Assembly: GCA_947625675.1 (NCBI GenBank)
Contig: CANQPH010000027.1
Location: 1 to 39,734 of the forward strand
Source: an uncultured Acetatifactor sp.
Lineage (GTDB): Bacteria > Bacillota > Clostridia > Lachnospirales > Lachnospiraceae
Direction of reading: 5' to 3'
DNA length: 39,734 nucleotides
A model generated the notes under the pieces. The model had not been told where the DNA came from. It did no database searches and worked only from the letters and a program-made list of their open reading frames with translations. Shown here piece by piece: positions 16,528-25,771 of the stretch (positions are counted from its first letter, which is position 1; each line of letters starts with the position of its first letter). The position numbers and the translations under genes were made by a program.

Positions 16528-19194
16528 ATGAAACCTTACGGAGTAAATGAGTTGAGAAGGATGTTCCTGGAGTTTTTTGAGAGCAAGGGACATTTGAAAA
16601 TGAAGAGTTTTTCGCTGGTGCCTCATAATGACAACAGCCTGTTGATCATCAATTCCGGCATGGCGCCCCTGAAGCCTTATTTTACCGGACAGGAGATTCC
16701 GCCCAGGAGACGGGTGACCACCTGTCAGAAGTGCGTGCGGACAGGGGACATTGAGAACGTGGGCAAGACCGCCAGGCACCTGACCTTTTTTGAGATGCTG
16801 GGCAATTTTTCCTTCGGGGACTATTTCAAGCATGAGGCCATCGCCTGGACCTGGGAGTTCCTGACCCAGGTGGTGGGAATGGATCCGGAGCGTCTATATC
16901 CCTCCATTTACTGCGACGATGACGAGGCCTTTGACATCTGGACCAAGGAGATCGGAGTTCCGGCGGAGAGGATCACTAGGTTCTACCGGGACGAAAACGG
17001 AAAGTGCGACAATTTCTGGGAGCACGGCGCAGGCCCCTGCGGCCCCTGTTCCGAAGTCTATTATGACAGAGGGGAAAAGTACGGCTGCGGCAAGCCGGAC
17101 TGCAAGGTGGGATGTGACTGCGACCGTTTCATGGAAGTGTGGAACAACGTGTTCACCCAGTTCGACAATGACGGGCACGGCAACTACACGGAGCTGGCCC
17201 AGAAAAACATCGATACCGGCATGGGCCTGGAGCGGCTGGCCGTGGTGGTGCAGGACGTGGATTCCGTCTTCGACATCGACACCATGAAGGCCATCCGGGA
17301 CCGCATCTGCCAGATCGCCGGGGTGACCTATGAGACGGACGAGGCCAAGGACGTGTCCATCCGTCTGATCACGGATCATATCCGTTCCTCCACCTTCATG
17401 ATCAGCGACGGCATCATGCCCTCCAACGAAGGCAGGGGCTATGTGCTGCGCCGTCTGATCCGCCGGGCCGCCAGACACGGCAGGCTCCTGGGGATCGAGG
17501 GCAAGTTCCTGGCGAATCTGAGCCAGACCGTGATTGATGAATGCAAGGACGGCTATCCGGAGCTGGAGGAAAAGAAGTCCTTTATCCTGAACGTGCTGAC
17601 CCAGGAGGAGGACAAGTTCGACAAGACCATCGACCAGGGCCTGAGCATCCTCTCCGAGATGGAAGAGGAGATGAAAAAGGCCGGCGTCACGGAGCTTTCC
17701 GGCGACAACGTGTTCAAACTGTATGATACTTACGGTTTCCCCGTGGATCTGACGGAGGAAATCCTGGCGGAAAAGGGCTTTACCATGGATCATGCGGGCT
17801 TCGCCGTGCGGATGCAGGTGCAGAAGGACACCGCCCGCAAGGCCCGCAAAACCACCAATTACATGGGGGCCGACGTGACGGTGTATGAGTCCATCGATCC
17901 CGCCCTCACCACGCAGTTCGTGGGCTATGACAGAATCCGGCATATGTCCAGGATCACGGCCCTCACCACGGAGACCGAGGTGGTGGAGGCCCTGACCGAT
18001 GGGCAGACGGGCACGATCATCGTGGAAGAGACCCCTTTCTACGCCACCATGGGCGGCCAGGTGGGGGATACCGGGCGCATTGAGGCTCAGGGAGGCATTT
18101 TTGAAGTCAAGGATACCATTAAGCTCATGGGCGGCAAGGTCGGCCACGTGGGCGTCATGGTTTACGGCATGATCAAGGTGGGGGATAACGCCACGCTTCT
18201 GGTGGATCATGGGAGAACCAGAGGAAGAAGGGCGGATATTTGTAAGAATCACAGCGCCACCCATTTGCTGCAGAAAGCCTTGCGGGAGGTGCTGGGAGAC
18301 CATGTGCAGCAGGCCGGTTCCTATGTGGACGATGAGAGACTGCGCTTCGATTTCAGCCATTTCTCCGCCATGACGAAAGAAGAGCTGGACCGGGTGGAAG
18401 AGATCGTGAATGAAAAAATTGCGGCCAATCTGCCGGTGAGCACCGCCGTCATGACCATGGAAGAGGCCAGGAAGACCGGGGCCATGGCCCTGTTCGGGGA
18501 AAAATACGGGGAGAGCGTCCGGGTGGTGAGCATGGGCGATTTCTCCAAGGAGCTGTGCGGAGGCACCCATGTGGCGAACACGGGGGAGATCACCGTCTTT
18601 AAGATCCTTTCCGAGAGCGGCGTGGCCGCCAATACCAGGAGAATCGAAGCCATCACGGGAAATGGAGTGTTCAAGTATTATAGGAACGTGGAACAGACCT
18701 TGATGGAGGCCGCCAGGGTGCTGAAGACCACGCCGGATTCCGTGCCGGAGCGGTGCGGGCATCTCCAGGCGGAGGTGAAGGCCTTGAGTTCCGAGGTCGA
18801 GGCCCTGAAGAGCAAGGCGGCCAAGGACGCCCTGGGCGACGTGATGGACCAGGTGCGGGAAGTGAAGGGCGTGAAGCTCCTGTCCACGGCCGTGGAGGGC
18901 GTGGACAGGAACGGCCTGCGGGATCTGGGAGACCAGCTGAAGGAAAAGATGGGCGAGGGCGTCGTGGTGCTTTTGTCCGAACTGGGCGGCAAGGTGAATA
19001 TGATCGCCATGGCCACGGACGGCGCAGTGAAGGCCGGGGCCCATGCGGGCAATCTGATCAAGGGCATTGCGGCCTGTGTCGGCGGTGGCGGCGGCGGGCG
19101 GCCCAACATGGCCCAGGCCGGCGGCAAGAACCCGGCGGGGATCCAGGCGGCCATCGAACAGGCCAGGGCGGTGCTGGAAGGACAGATTCGGTGA
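16528..19194 (+). CDS. alaS: alanyl-tRNA synthetase
   Basis: At 888 residues it is full length. It has the class II catalytic domain (FLEFFESKGHLKMKSFSLVP...NSGMAPLKPYF; motif 2 region RHLTFFEMLGNFSFGDYFK). A CGKPDC/CDCD-type cysteine insert lies near 190-202. The editing domain has HSATHLLQKAL (about 574-584) and CGGTH (about 677-681), which supply the zinc ligands that remove mischarged Ser/Gly. The C-terminal C-Ala domain ends with a Gly-rich GGGGGGRPNMAQAGGKNP. It charges tRNA-Ala. The gene has its own strong promoter, so it is independent of hscC. Confidence 0.98.
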   Translation: MKPYGVNELRRMFLEFFESKGHLKMKSFSLVPHNDNSLLIINSGMAPLKPYFTGQEIPPRRRVTTCQKCVRTGDIENVGKTARHLTFFEMLGNFSFGDYFKHEAIAWTWEFLTQVVGMDPERLYPSIYCDDDEAFDIWTKEIGVPAERITRFYRDENGKCDNFWEHGAGPCGPCSEVYYDRGEKYGCGKPDCKVGCDCDRFMEVWNNVFTQFDNDGHGNYTELAQKNIDTGMGLERLAVVVQDVDSVFDIDTMKAIRDRICQIAGVTYETDEAKDVSIRLITDHIRSSTFMISDGIMPSNEGRGYVLRRLIRRAARHGRLLGIEGKFLANLSQTVIDECKDGYPELEEKKSFILNVLTQEEDKFDKTIDQGLSILSEMEEEMKKAGVTELSGDNVFKLYDTYGFPVDLTEEILAEKGFTMDHAGFAVRMQVQKDTARKARKTTNYMGADVTVYESIDPALTTQFVGYDRIRHMSRITALTTETEVVEALTDGQTGTIIVEETPFYATMGGQVGDTGRIEAQGGIFEVKDTIKLMGGKVGHVGVMVYGMIKVGDNATLLVDHGRTRGRRADICKNHSATHLLQKALREVLGDHVQQAGSYVDDERLRFDFSHFSAMTKEELDRVEEIVNEKIAANLPVSTAVMTMEEARKTGAMALFGEKYGESVRVVSMGDFSKELCGGTHVANTGEITVFKILSESGVAANTRRIEAITGNGVFKYYRNVEQTLMEAARVLKTTPDSVPERCGHLQAEVKALSSEVEALKSKAAKDALGDVMDQVREVKGVKLLSTAVEGVDRNGLRDLGDQLKEKMGEGVVVLLSELGGKVNMIAMATDGAVKAGAHAGNLIKGIAACVGGGGGGRPNMAQAGGKNPAGIQAAIEQARAVLEGQIR

Positions 19195-19227
19195 GAAAAA
19201 ATAGTGTTGTGTTTTTTAAAAAAATAG

Positions 19228-19255
19228 TTGACGATTGGCAAATTTATGCTATAAT
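19228..19255 (+). promoter_or_regulatory. sigma-A promoter for rpsU
   Basis: TTGACG (19228-19233) and TATAAT (19250-19255) with a 16-bp spacer, just after the alaS stop codon. The leader is about 75 nt. Confidence 0.8.
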
Positions 19256-19337
19256 ATGAGGTGTGCATTCAAGAATGTACATAATAACCCAATCAGTCAT
19301 GCAACTAGAGGGACTGAAGGGAGGGTCGGGTGCAAGC

Positions 19338-19514
19338 ATGTCAAATGTAATCGTGAAAGAAAACGAAACTCTGGACAGCGCATTGCGTCGCTTTAAGCGA
19401 AGCTGCGCAAAGGCTGGAATTCAGCAGGAGATTCGCAAGAGAGAGCATTATGAGAAGCCTAGCGTAAGGCGGAAGAAAAAGTCCGAAGCCGCTAGAAAGC
19501 GCAAATATAACTAA
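19338..19514 (+). CDS. rpsU: 30S ribosomal protein S21
   Basis: 58 residues, highly basic, beginning [27 protein letters not shown] and ending in a Lys/Arg-rich tail ([13 protein letters not shown]), as in S21 across Firmicutes. I choose ATG 19338, the canonical N-terminus; a longer in-frame opening at 19263 lacks support. GGGAGGG lies about 12 bases upstream. S21 binds the small-subunit platform near the anti-Shine-Dalgarno region. Confidence 0.97.
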   Translation: MSNVIVKENETLDSALRRFKRSCAKAGIQQEIRKREHYEKPSVRRKKKSEAARKRKYN

Positions 19515-19525
19515 TTGTGAACATT

Positions 19526-19555
19526 AAGTCCTTAGCCGTCTGCGACTGAGGACTT
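19526..19555 (+). terminator. hairpin after rpsU, possible terminator
   Basis: AAGTCCTTAG (19526-19535) pairs with CTGAGGACTT (19546-19555), a 10-bp stem with one G-T pair and a 10-nt loop. Only a short T-rich stretch follows, so termination may be partial. Confidence 0.5.
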
Positions 19556-19597
19556 TATGCGTTTTGGACATCTTAAGATTTTCTAAAGGGTGTTATT

Positions 19598-20191
19598 ATG
19601 TGGAGTATGAAGTTATTGGGGACGGATGTGTATCATTTGCTGGGGGCCTTTGTGGTTTACAGCATGCTGGGGTGGCTGGTGGAATCCATTTATATGTCCT
19701 TCTGCAACCGGAAGCTGACCAACAGAGGATTTGCAAAGAGTCCGTTCTGTCCGATTTACGGGTTTGGCGCCATTTCCTGTTACATATTGTTTTCCCCTCT
19801 TCGGAACAGGCTGTTGCTTCTGTACCTGGTGGGGGCGGTGTCGGCCACGGCGTTTGAATTCATCGTGGGGAAATGCATGATCCGTCTGTTCGGCGAGCTG
19901 TGGTGGGATTATCATGACAAGCCCTTCAATTACCAGGGTATCATTTGCCTGGAGAGCACGCTGGCCTGGGGTTTTTACGCCATAGGAATCGTCTTGTTCC
20001 TGCATGGATGGGTCAACGGGTTCCTCGACAGGCTGGACAGGGGGATGGCGGTTCGGGCCATCACGGTGATTCTCCTGGTGGTCACGGTGGATTATGTCAT
20101 TCAGCTGTGCCGGGCCTTTCACGTGGACGTTCGGTCCCGCAAGGAGTGGCTGCTGGATAAATATGCTTCCTTCAAGGCCAGATGGTATTGA
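19598..20191 (+). CDS. membrane protein, putative ABC-transporter type IV (CmpB-like) family
   Basis: A 197-residue multi-pass membrane protein with hydrophobic segments at about 9-27, 46-64, 68-88, 112-136 and 148-168. The pattern YSMLGWLVESIYMSFCNRKLTNRGFAKSPFCPIYGFGA is the hallmark of the small Clostridia family PF06541, annotated as putative ABC-transporter permease without proven transport. FEFIVGKCMIRLFGELWWDYHDKPFNYQGIICLE is a second conserved block. No ATP-binding partner gene is adjacent, so the substrate is unknown. Weak ribosome site (AAGGGTG). Confidence 0.8.
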   Translation: MWSMKLLGTDVYHLLGAFVVYSMLGWLVESIYMSFCNRKLTNRGFAKSPFCPIYGFGAISCYILFSPLRNRLLLLYLVGAVSATAFEFIVGKCMIRLFGELWWDYHDKPFNYQGIICLESTLAWGFYAIGIVLFLHGWVNGFLDRLDRGMAVRAITVILLVVTVDYVIQLCRAFHVDVRSRKEWLLDKYASFKARWY

Positions 20192-20220
20192 GCCCGGTTC
20201 CAAATTTCAGTCATAAGCGG

Positions 20221-20273
20221 CGTCACACTTCCATATCCTTTACATAGAGGAAAATAGGAAGTGTGGCGATTTT
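20221..20273 (+). promoter_or_regulatory. 12-bp hairpin covering the ribosome site of the first DD-carboxypeptidase gene
   Basis: Positions 20221-20232 pair with 20257-20268 (12 bp with one G-T pair), followed by ATTTTT. It has the form of an intrinsic terminator for the upstream gene. The right arm contains the GGAAG that would serve as ribosome site for ATG 20275, and also the alternative GTG start at 20263. Readthrough transcripts would therefore have a hidden start. Confidence 0.65.
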
Positions 20274-20274
20274 T

Positions 20275-21465
20275 ATGGGTAAAAAAAGAGTATTTCGGGG
20301 ATGGAGGAGGCTTTCCCTTCATCTGTTCCTTCTGGCGTGTCTGCTTCCCCTGTGCCTGGGCCGGGGAATGGAGGCGAGGGCGGAGGTGGCCATTTCAGCG
20401 CCTTCCGCCATCCTGATGGAGGCCTCCACGGGCAAGGTGATCTATGAATGGAACGCTTCAGAGCGGAGGAGCCCCGCCAGCATCACCAAGATCATGACCT
20501 TGCTGCTGGTGTTTGAACAGCTGGAGGAGGGGAAGATCAAGCTGGAGGACCAGATCACCGTCAGCGAGTACGCCAGCTCCATGGGCGGCTCCCAGGTGTA
20601 TCTGGCGGCGGGGGAGGTCCAGAACCTGGACACCATGCTCAAGTGCATTGCGGTGGCTTCCGCCAACGATGCCAGCGTGGCGGTGGCGGAGTACATAGCC
20701 GGGAGCGAGGAAGCTTTCGTGGGACGGATGAACGAAAAAGCGGAGCAGCTGGGGATGACGGACACCCATTTCGAGGACTGCTGCGGCTTGACGGAGTCCG
20801 ATGGGCATTACACCTCTGCTCGAGACGTGGCCATCATGTCCCGGGAGCTGATCACCAAGCATCCGGAGGTCTTCGATTATTCTCAGATCTGGATGACGGA
20901 CATCACCCATGAGACCAGGCAGGGCAGCAGCCTGTTCACCCTGGCCAATACCAACAAGTTGCTGAAGCAGTATGAGTGGGCCACGGGGCTGAAGACGGGC
21001 TCCACCTCCAAGGCTAAGTATTGCCTTTCCGCCACCGCCCGCAAGGACGGGATCGACCTGATCGCCGTGGTGATGGGGGCGCCGGAGCCGAAGAAGCGGT
21101 TTCAGGACGCCAGGGTGCTGCTCAACTACGGGTTTGACGTGAGCAGCCTCTATTGCGATGAGAACGAGGACCCCCTGCCGGATCTGGCCGTGGAGGGGGG
21201 AGTGGAGGAAAAGGTGCCCCTGTCCTATGCCGGGGAATTCCGGTACCTGGACATTGCGGGCAATTCCCTGGATAACGTGGAAAAACGCATGGAGCTTCCG
21301 GAAAGCGTTCCCGCACCGGTCCTTCAAGGGGAGACAGCGGGGTATGCCAGGTATTTTCTGAACGGGACGCCCATCGGGGAGGTGCCGGTCCTATACGGGG
21401 CGGACGTGGCCAGGGCGAGATACTGCGACGTTCTCCTGAAAATTTTTCAAGAATTCCTTTTGTAA
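20275..21465 (+). CDS. serine-type D-Ala-D-Ala carboxypeptidase (DacA/DacF-like PBP)
   Basis: About 396 residues from ATG 20275; a GTG at 20263 is an alternative. The signal peptide is at about residues 1-35 (RRLSLHLFLLACLLPLCL then an AxA-type site MEARAEV). The penicillin-binding motifs are SITK (69-72), SAN (129-131) and KTG (240-242), in the order of S11 peptidases that trim the terminal D-Ala from peptidoglycan stems. A C-terminal beta-rich domain follows (about 285-370). The last residues (KIFQEFLL) may form a membrane-associating helix. A second enzyme of this family lies about 2.8 kb downstream. Confidence 0.93.
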   Translation: MGKKRVFRGWRRLSLHLFLLACLLPLCLGRGMEARAEVAISAPSAILMEASTGKVIYEWNASERRSPASITKIMTLLLVFEQLEEGKIKLEDQITVSEYASSMGGSQVYLAAGEVQNLDTMLKCIAVASANDASVAVAEYIAGSEEAFVGRMNEKAEQLGMTDTHFEDCCGLTESDGHYTSARDVAIMSRELITKHPEVFDYSQIWMTDITHETRQGSSLFTLANTNKLLKQYEWATGLKTGSTSKAKYCLSATARKDGIDLIAVVMGAPEPKKRFQDARVLLNYGFDVSSLYCDENEDPLPDLAVEGGVEEKVPLSYAGEFRYLDIAGNSLDNVEKRMELPESVPAPVLQGETAGYARYFLNGTPIGEVPVLYGADVARARYCDVLLKIFQEFLL

Positions 21466-21599
21466 TGGGGAAAAATATGATATACTCATACCGTGCGCCT
21501 TTGAGAGCGTTTCGCAGACAGGCGCTGACGGCCGGTTTCCGGGAGAAAACGTCGGCAGAAAAGTAGCCTGTGGGAAGGTTGTTGGAACGGGATGCGGAA

Positions 21600-22604
21600 A
21601 TGATAGACATATTGATCATTATTTTGGGCATCGTCGCCCTCATCTGTATATGGATCATATTGTATGACAGCAATCGGTTCGTGGTGGTGCGCCATGCTCT
21701 TGCGGACCCCAGGATCAAGAAGCCTTTTCGGGCCGTGGTCCTGGCGGATCTGCACAACAAAAGGTACGGCAGGGAAAACGAGCTGCTTTTGTCCGCCATA
21801 GAAGAGCAGGAGCCGGATGCCGTCATAATCGCCGGAGACCTCCTGACGGCCCGAAAAGGGGAAAAGTTTAAGGCGGCATTGGGGCTCCTGGAAAAGTTGA
21901 AAGACAAGTATCCTCTTTATTATGCCAACGGGAATCATGAGCACAGGCTGGAGCTCTATCCGGAAGTGTATGGCTCCATGGCGGAGGATTATGAAAAGGA
22001 GCTGACGAAGCTGGGGATCCACCGGCTGGTGAACGAACATGTGAGCCTGGAACAGACGGGCATTGTGGTTTATGGTGTCCAGATCGATCGGAAATATTAC
22101 CAGCGTTTTCGCAAAAAGCCCATGCCCTCCGATTATCTGACGAGCGTGCTGGGAAGGGCGGATCAGGACAAATACTGCGTCCTGATCGCCCACAACCCGG
22201 ATTATTTTCCCGAATATGCGGCCTGGGGGGCGGATCTGGTGTTTTCCGGACACATTCACGGGGGCTTGGTGCGTATTCCCGGGGGGAAGGGCCTGGTCTC
22301 TCCGGCAGTGCGTTTTTTCCCCCATTATGATGGCGGAAGGTTCCAGGAAGGGTCTGCGGTCATGCTGTTGAGCAGGGGCTTGGGAACGCATACCATTCCC
22401 ATTCGGATGTTCAATCCCGGCGAGCTTCTGGTGGTGGAGCTTGCGCCCGCCGCAGAAGAGCTTACACCAACTGCGGATGTCGGAGAAAGGGCGGATGAAG
22501 GCGCAGGCAAACGCACGGACGAACGCAAGGTGCCGGAGGAAAGCGAGACGTCTGGCAAGGGAGAACGAAGGAATGGCGATACCTGTAAAATTGGAAGTGT
22601 TTGA
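21600..22604 (+). CDS. membrane-anchored calcineurin-like phosphoesterase (YkuE-like)
   Basis: I choose ATG 21600 (334 residues); the upstream GTG 21570 lacks a better ribosome site. The N-terminal membrane helix lies at about 2-22. The metallophosphoesterase motifs are in order: DLH (50-52), GD (79-80), GNHE (111-114), AHNPD (about 197) and GHIHGG (about 219), binding two metal ions. Relatives act on phosphodiesters or phospholipid-linked substrates at the membrane; the substrate here is unknown. The C-terminal 35 or so residues are charged and low in complexity, and their last 32 nt overlap scpA. A TATACT box (21481-21486) with a weak -35 could be its promoter. Confidence 0.87.
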   Translation: MIDILIIILGIVALICIWIILYDSNRFVVVRHALADPRIKKPFRAVVLADLHNKRYGRENELLLSAIEEQEPDAVIIAGDLLTARKGEKFKAALGLLEKLKDKYPLYYANGNHEHRLELYPEVYGSMAEDYEKELTKLGIHRLVNEHVSLEQTGIVVYGVQIDRKYYQRFRKKPMPSDYLTSVLGRADQDKYCVLIAHNPDYFPEYAAWGADLVFSGHIHGGLVRIPGGKGLVSPAVRFFPHYDGGRFQEGSAVMLLSRGLGTHTIPIRMFNPGELLVVELAPAAEELTPTADVGERADEGAGKRTDERKVPEESETSGKGERRNGDTCKIGSV

Positions 22605-23316
22605 GGGTCCTTTGGATCTGTTGCTTCATCTGATAGAGAAAAACAAGGTGGATATCTATGACATCCCCATCGTGGTGATCACGGAGCAATATCTGGATTA
22701 CATCAAACAGATGGAAACCCAGGATATGAACGTGATGAGCGAATTCCTGGTGATGGCGGCCACCCTCATTGACATCAAGTGCAGGATGCTCCTGCCCAGG
22801 GAAGTGAATGAGGAAGGGGAAGAAGAGGATCCGAGGGCGGAACTGGTGCAGAAGCTCCTGGAGCACAAAATGTACAAATATATGTCCGAGGAGCTGCGGG
22901 ACAGGCAGGTGGACGCTTACCGCAATCTGTACCGGGACAAGCATCTGCCCAAGGAGATTCAGGACTTCAAGCCGCCGGTGAATTACGAGGAACTTTTGGA
23001 CGGAGTCACTTTAAGCCGTCTGAACGAGATTTTCCAGTCCGTGGCGAAGCGGCAGACGGACCGGATCGACACCATCAGGAGTCAGTACGGCAACATCGAG
23101 AAGGACGAGGTGGACATGGACGTAAAGGTGCTCTACATACAGGCCTATGCCAGGGAGCACCACACCTTCAGCTTTCGCAAACTTTTGGAAAAGCAGAACA
23201 GCAAAATGGAGATCATCGTGACCTTCCTGATCATTTTGGAAATGATGAAGACCGGAGAACTCGTCATTTCCCAGGAGAAGCTGTTTGACGATATTTTAAT
23301 CACGTCCAATATTTAG
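22573..23316 (+). CDS. scpA: segregation and condensation protein A
   Basis: 247 residues from ATG 22573, where MAIPVKLEVFEGPLDLLLHLIEKNKVDIYDIPI matches the kleisin N-terminus that contacts the SMC neck. A mid-region LLPR is followed by an acidic stretch EEGEEED. The C-terminal winged helix (SFRKLLEKQ...IVTFLIILEMMKTGELVISQ) contacts the SMC head. ScpA joins SMC and ScpB to compact and segregate the chromosome. The start lies 32 nt inside the phosphoesterase gene, with GGGAG 10 bases upstream, so translation may be coupled. Confidence 0.96.
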   Translation: MAIPVKLEVFEGPLDLLLHLIEKNKVDIYDIPIVVITEQYLDYIKQMETQDMNVMSEFLVMAATLIDIKCRMLLPREVNEEGEEEDPRAELVQKLLEHKMYKYMSEELRDRQVDAYRNLYRDKHLPKEIQDFKPPVNYEELLDGVTLSRLNEIFQSVAKRQTDRIDTIRSQYGNIEKDEVDMDVKVLYIQAYAREHHTFSFRKLLEKQNSKMEIIVTFLIILEMMKTGELVISQEKLFDDILITSNI

Positions 23317-23468
23317 CGATTGACAAGAAATCAGCGCTGGATTTTCAATTTTATACCCATGCATATTGCGGGACGCAATCCCACACTACTGCGTCAATGA
23401 ATAGTTTGAAAGTTTACTTTTATACTTGAAAGAAATGCCGCCCAATCTGCGGCAGAATGCGAGGAAAC

Positions 23469-24125
23469 ATGGAGACTTACGAACAGGTGGAACTTGAACT
23501 GGCGGATTCGGTGTCTGCGGAAGGAGCGGAGCAGGAGCGGACTGCAGGGAAAGAGGAGGCCGTGGATCCAACGGAGGCCATTATAGAGGCCATTCTTTTC
23601 ACCATGGGGGAGTCGGTGGAGGTCAGCAGACTGGCTCAGGTGCTGGAGAGAAGCGTTTCCGCCACGGAGGCGGTCCTGGCCCGGATGGAGGAGCGCTACA
23701 AAAAGGAAGATCGTGGCATCGCTCTGGCCAGGTTCGAGGATTCGGTGCAGCTGTGCACCAAGGCGGAGCTGTACGAATATCTCATAAAGATCGCAAAGAC
23801 CCCCAAAAAGATGGTGCTGACGGATTCCGTGCTGGAAACCTTGTCCATCGTGGCCTACAAGCAGCCTGTCACCAGGGTGGAGATCGAACGGATCCGGGGG
23901 GTCAGCTGTGATTATGCCATCAACAAGCTGCTGGAATATGACCTGATCTGCGAGCTGGGGCGGATGGATGCGCCGGGGAGGCCGCTGCTCTTCGGAACCA
24001 CGGAGCAGTTCCTGCGCTGTTTCGGGGTGTCCAGCATTGCGGATCTGCCGGAGATGAATCCGGTGCAGATGGAAGAGTTCAAGCTTCAGGCGGAAGCGGA
24101 AGTTCAGATGAAGCTGGATATTTGA
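23469..24125 (+). CDS. scpB: segregation and condensation protein B
   Basis: About 218 residues. It has two winged-helix domains: EAIIEAILFTMGESVEVSRLAQVL, and LTDSVLETLSIVAYKQPVTRVEIERIRGVSCDYAINKLLEYDLICELGRMDAPGRPLLFGTTEQFLRCFG, which is the family signature. ScpB dimers bind the ScpA linker in the SMC complex. The start is uncertain. ATG 23469 has GAGGA only 3-4 bases upstream, while ATG 23457 has no ribosome site. A TGCCGC/GCGGCA hairpin (23436-23454) lies just upstream. The gap after scpA (140 bp) also contains ATTGCG/CGCAAT (23365-23379) and a TTGACA box (23320-23325) without a good -10. Confidence 0.95.
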   Translation: METYEQVELELADSVSAEGAEQERTAGKEEAVDPTEAIIEAILFTMGESVEVSRLAQVLERSVSATEAVLARMEERYKKEDRGIALARFEDSVQLCTKAELYEYLIKIAKTPKKMVLTDSVLETLSIVAYKQPVTRVEIERIRGVSCDYAINKLLEYDLICELGRMDAPGRPLLFGTTEQFLRCFGVSSIADLPEMNPVQMEEFKLQAEAEVQMKLDI

Positions 24126-24204
24126 GACTCTGTCAGGTGGCCTGCCCCGGGCCGGATCTTGAAGCCGTAGGCTGGAAAATTGCGCCGTTAAGGGAAATGG
24201 ATTG

Positions 24205-24254
24205 GAACCGGTTGGAAGATTCCTGTTTTTTCAGGACTGAACCGGTTCTTTTTT
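24205..24254 (+). terminator. intrinsic terminator after scpB
   Basis: GAACCGGTT (24205-24213) pairs with AACCGGTTC (24240-24248), with an inner CCTG/CAGG, followed by six T. Confidence 0.85.
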
Positions 24255-24301
24255 ACATATATTTTTCATGAGAAACGGAAAATGAGAAAAAGAGCGCAGG
24301 A

Positions 24302-25771
24302 ATGAAAAAGACGGGCAAGGGGAAATCGATGAGAAGAAGGGGGTTTCGGCGCCTGGGGACGGCGCTTCTGTTGGCGGCCCTTTTGTGGGCGATGCCGCTG
24401 GGGGCCGGACCCTGGGGGTTGGCAGGGACGGAGAGCCAGGCCCAGGGGTTGGCGCAGGGGCTTGGAAGCGGTTTGGAAAGCCAGGCGCAAGGGTTCGGGA
24501 GCAGTTTGGAAAACCAGGCCCAGGTGCAGCCCCCCGCTCCTTTGGAAACACTGCCCTTGTATGCCACGTCGGCGGTGCTCCTGGACGGGGACTCCGGCCG
24601 TGTGCTCTACGAGAAAAACGGTTACGAGAAGCTGTCCATGGCCAGCACTACCAAGATCATGACCTGTATCCTGGCTCTGGAAAACGGGAATTTGGAAGAC
24701 GAGGTGGAGATCTCGGATTATGCCGCCGGGATGCCCAAGGTGAAGCTCTACGTGAAGCGGGGGGAGAAGTATCTGCTGAAGGATTTGCTCCATTCCCTGA
24801 TGCTGGAGTCCCACAATGATTCCGCTGCGGCCATTGCGGAGCATATCGGAAAGGAACTGCTTCCGGAAGAATTGCGCACAAAGAGCACGGCGGATTTCAC
24901 CCCGGAAGAGAGCGCAAAAGCGGTGAAGGCCTTTGCCGGATTGATGAACCAAAAGGCGAGGGATCTGGGCTGCCGGGACACCTGGTTTATCACTCCCAAC
25001 GGCCTGGACGCCACGGAAACTTTTACGCTGGAAAGCGGGGAGACGCTTGAAAAAGAGCATTCCACCACGGCGGCGGATCTGGCGGCCATCATGTCCTATT
25101 GCATCGGGAAATCTCCGCAGGCTGATGCGTTCCTGGAGATCACGGGCTGCCCTTCTTATGCCTTCTCCGCCAATGGAAGAAGCTTTTCCTGCGTGAACCA
25201 CAACGCTTTTTTAAATATGATGGAAGGGGTCATAAGCGGGAAAACCGGATTTACCAACAAGGCGGGCTACTGCTATGTGGGGGCCCTGCGCAGGGACGGG
25301 AAAACCCTGGTGGTGGCGCTGCTGGCCTGCGGCTGGCCCAACAACAAGACTTATAAATGGAGGGATGCCAGGAAATTGCTGGAATACGGTCTGGCACATT
25401 ATTCTTACCGGGAATTTTCTTCTGCGGCCTATGACGTGGAAAGCATTCCCGCCGTGAGGATCCTGAATGGGCAGACGAAAGGGCTGGGAGAGGAAGCTTT
25501 GGGAAAAGTGGTCCTGGCGGATCGCAGTCAGGGCCTTGAAGGCCTCCTGCTCAGGGAAGACGAAGAGATCCGGGTGGAATGTCAGGTGCCCCGGTTCCTG
25601 GATGCCCCGGTGGAAGCGGGGGAGATCGTGGGGAGCGTACAATATGAAGTCGGGGGAACGGTATATCGCACCGAATATCTCGAACTCGCCCGCAGCGTTC
25701 CCGCCATCGATTATGAGTGGTGTCTGGAAAAGGTTTTGGAGGGGTTCTTGATGGTAAAGCATTATTTGTAA
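24302..25771 (+). CDS. second D-Ala-D-Ala carboxypeptidase (DacB/DacF-like PBP)
   Basis: 489 residues. The signal peptide is at about 1-35. It is followed by an unusual low-complexity linker (residues 44-76) with imperfect repeats of SQAQG...GSGLE. The S11 motifs are STTK (115-118), SHN (170-172) and KTG (about 312-314). C-terminal beta domain at about 370-460. It trims peptidoglycan stem peptides outside the membrane. In Bacillus, dacB also lies beside scpAB, where it acts in spore cortex formation; a sporulation role here is inference. The stop codon TAA (25769-25771) lies inside the closing stem of structured element C. Confidence 0.92.
   Translation: MKKTGKGKSMRRRGFRRLGTALLLAALLWAMPLGAGPWGLAGTESQAQGLAQGLGSGLESQAQGFGSSLENQAQVQPPAPLETLPLYATSAVLLDGDSGRVLYEKNGYEKLSMASTTKIMTCILALENGNLEDEVEISDYAAGMPKVKLYVKRGEKYLLKDLLHSLMLESHNDSAAAIAEHIGKELLPEELRTKSTADFTPEESAKAVKAFAGLMNQKARDLGCRDTWFITPNGLDATETFTLESGETLEKEHSTTAADLAAIMSYCIGKSPQADAFLEITGCPSYAFSANGRSFSCVNHNAFLNMMEGVISGKTGFTNKAGYCYVGALRRDGKTLVVALLACGWPNNKTYKWRDARKLLEYGLAHYSYREFSSAAYDVESIPAVRILNGQTKGLGEEALGKVVLADRSQGLEGLLLREDEEIRVECQVPRFLDAPVEAGEIVGSVQYEVGGTVYRTEYLELARSVPAIDYEWCLEKVLEGFLMVKHYL

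Noticed and set aside
16894..19044. 716-codon open frame on the minus strand
   Set aside because: It is the reverse of alaS, with no family features.
19195..19260. Terminator after alaS
   Set aside because: There is an A/T-rich stretch but no supporting stem; the region is better explained by the rpsU promoter.
20275..25771. Recent duplication of the two DD-carboxypeptidase genes
   Set aside because: They share only family motifs and differ in length, linker and tail, so they are old paralogues.
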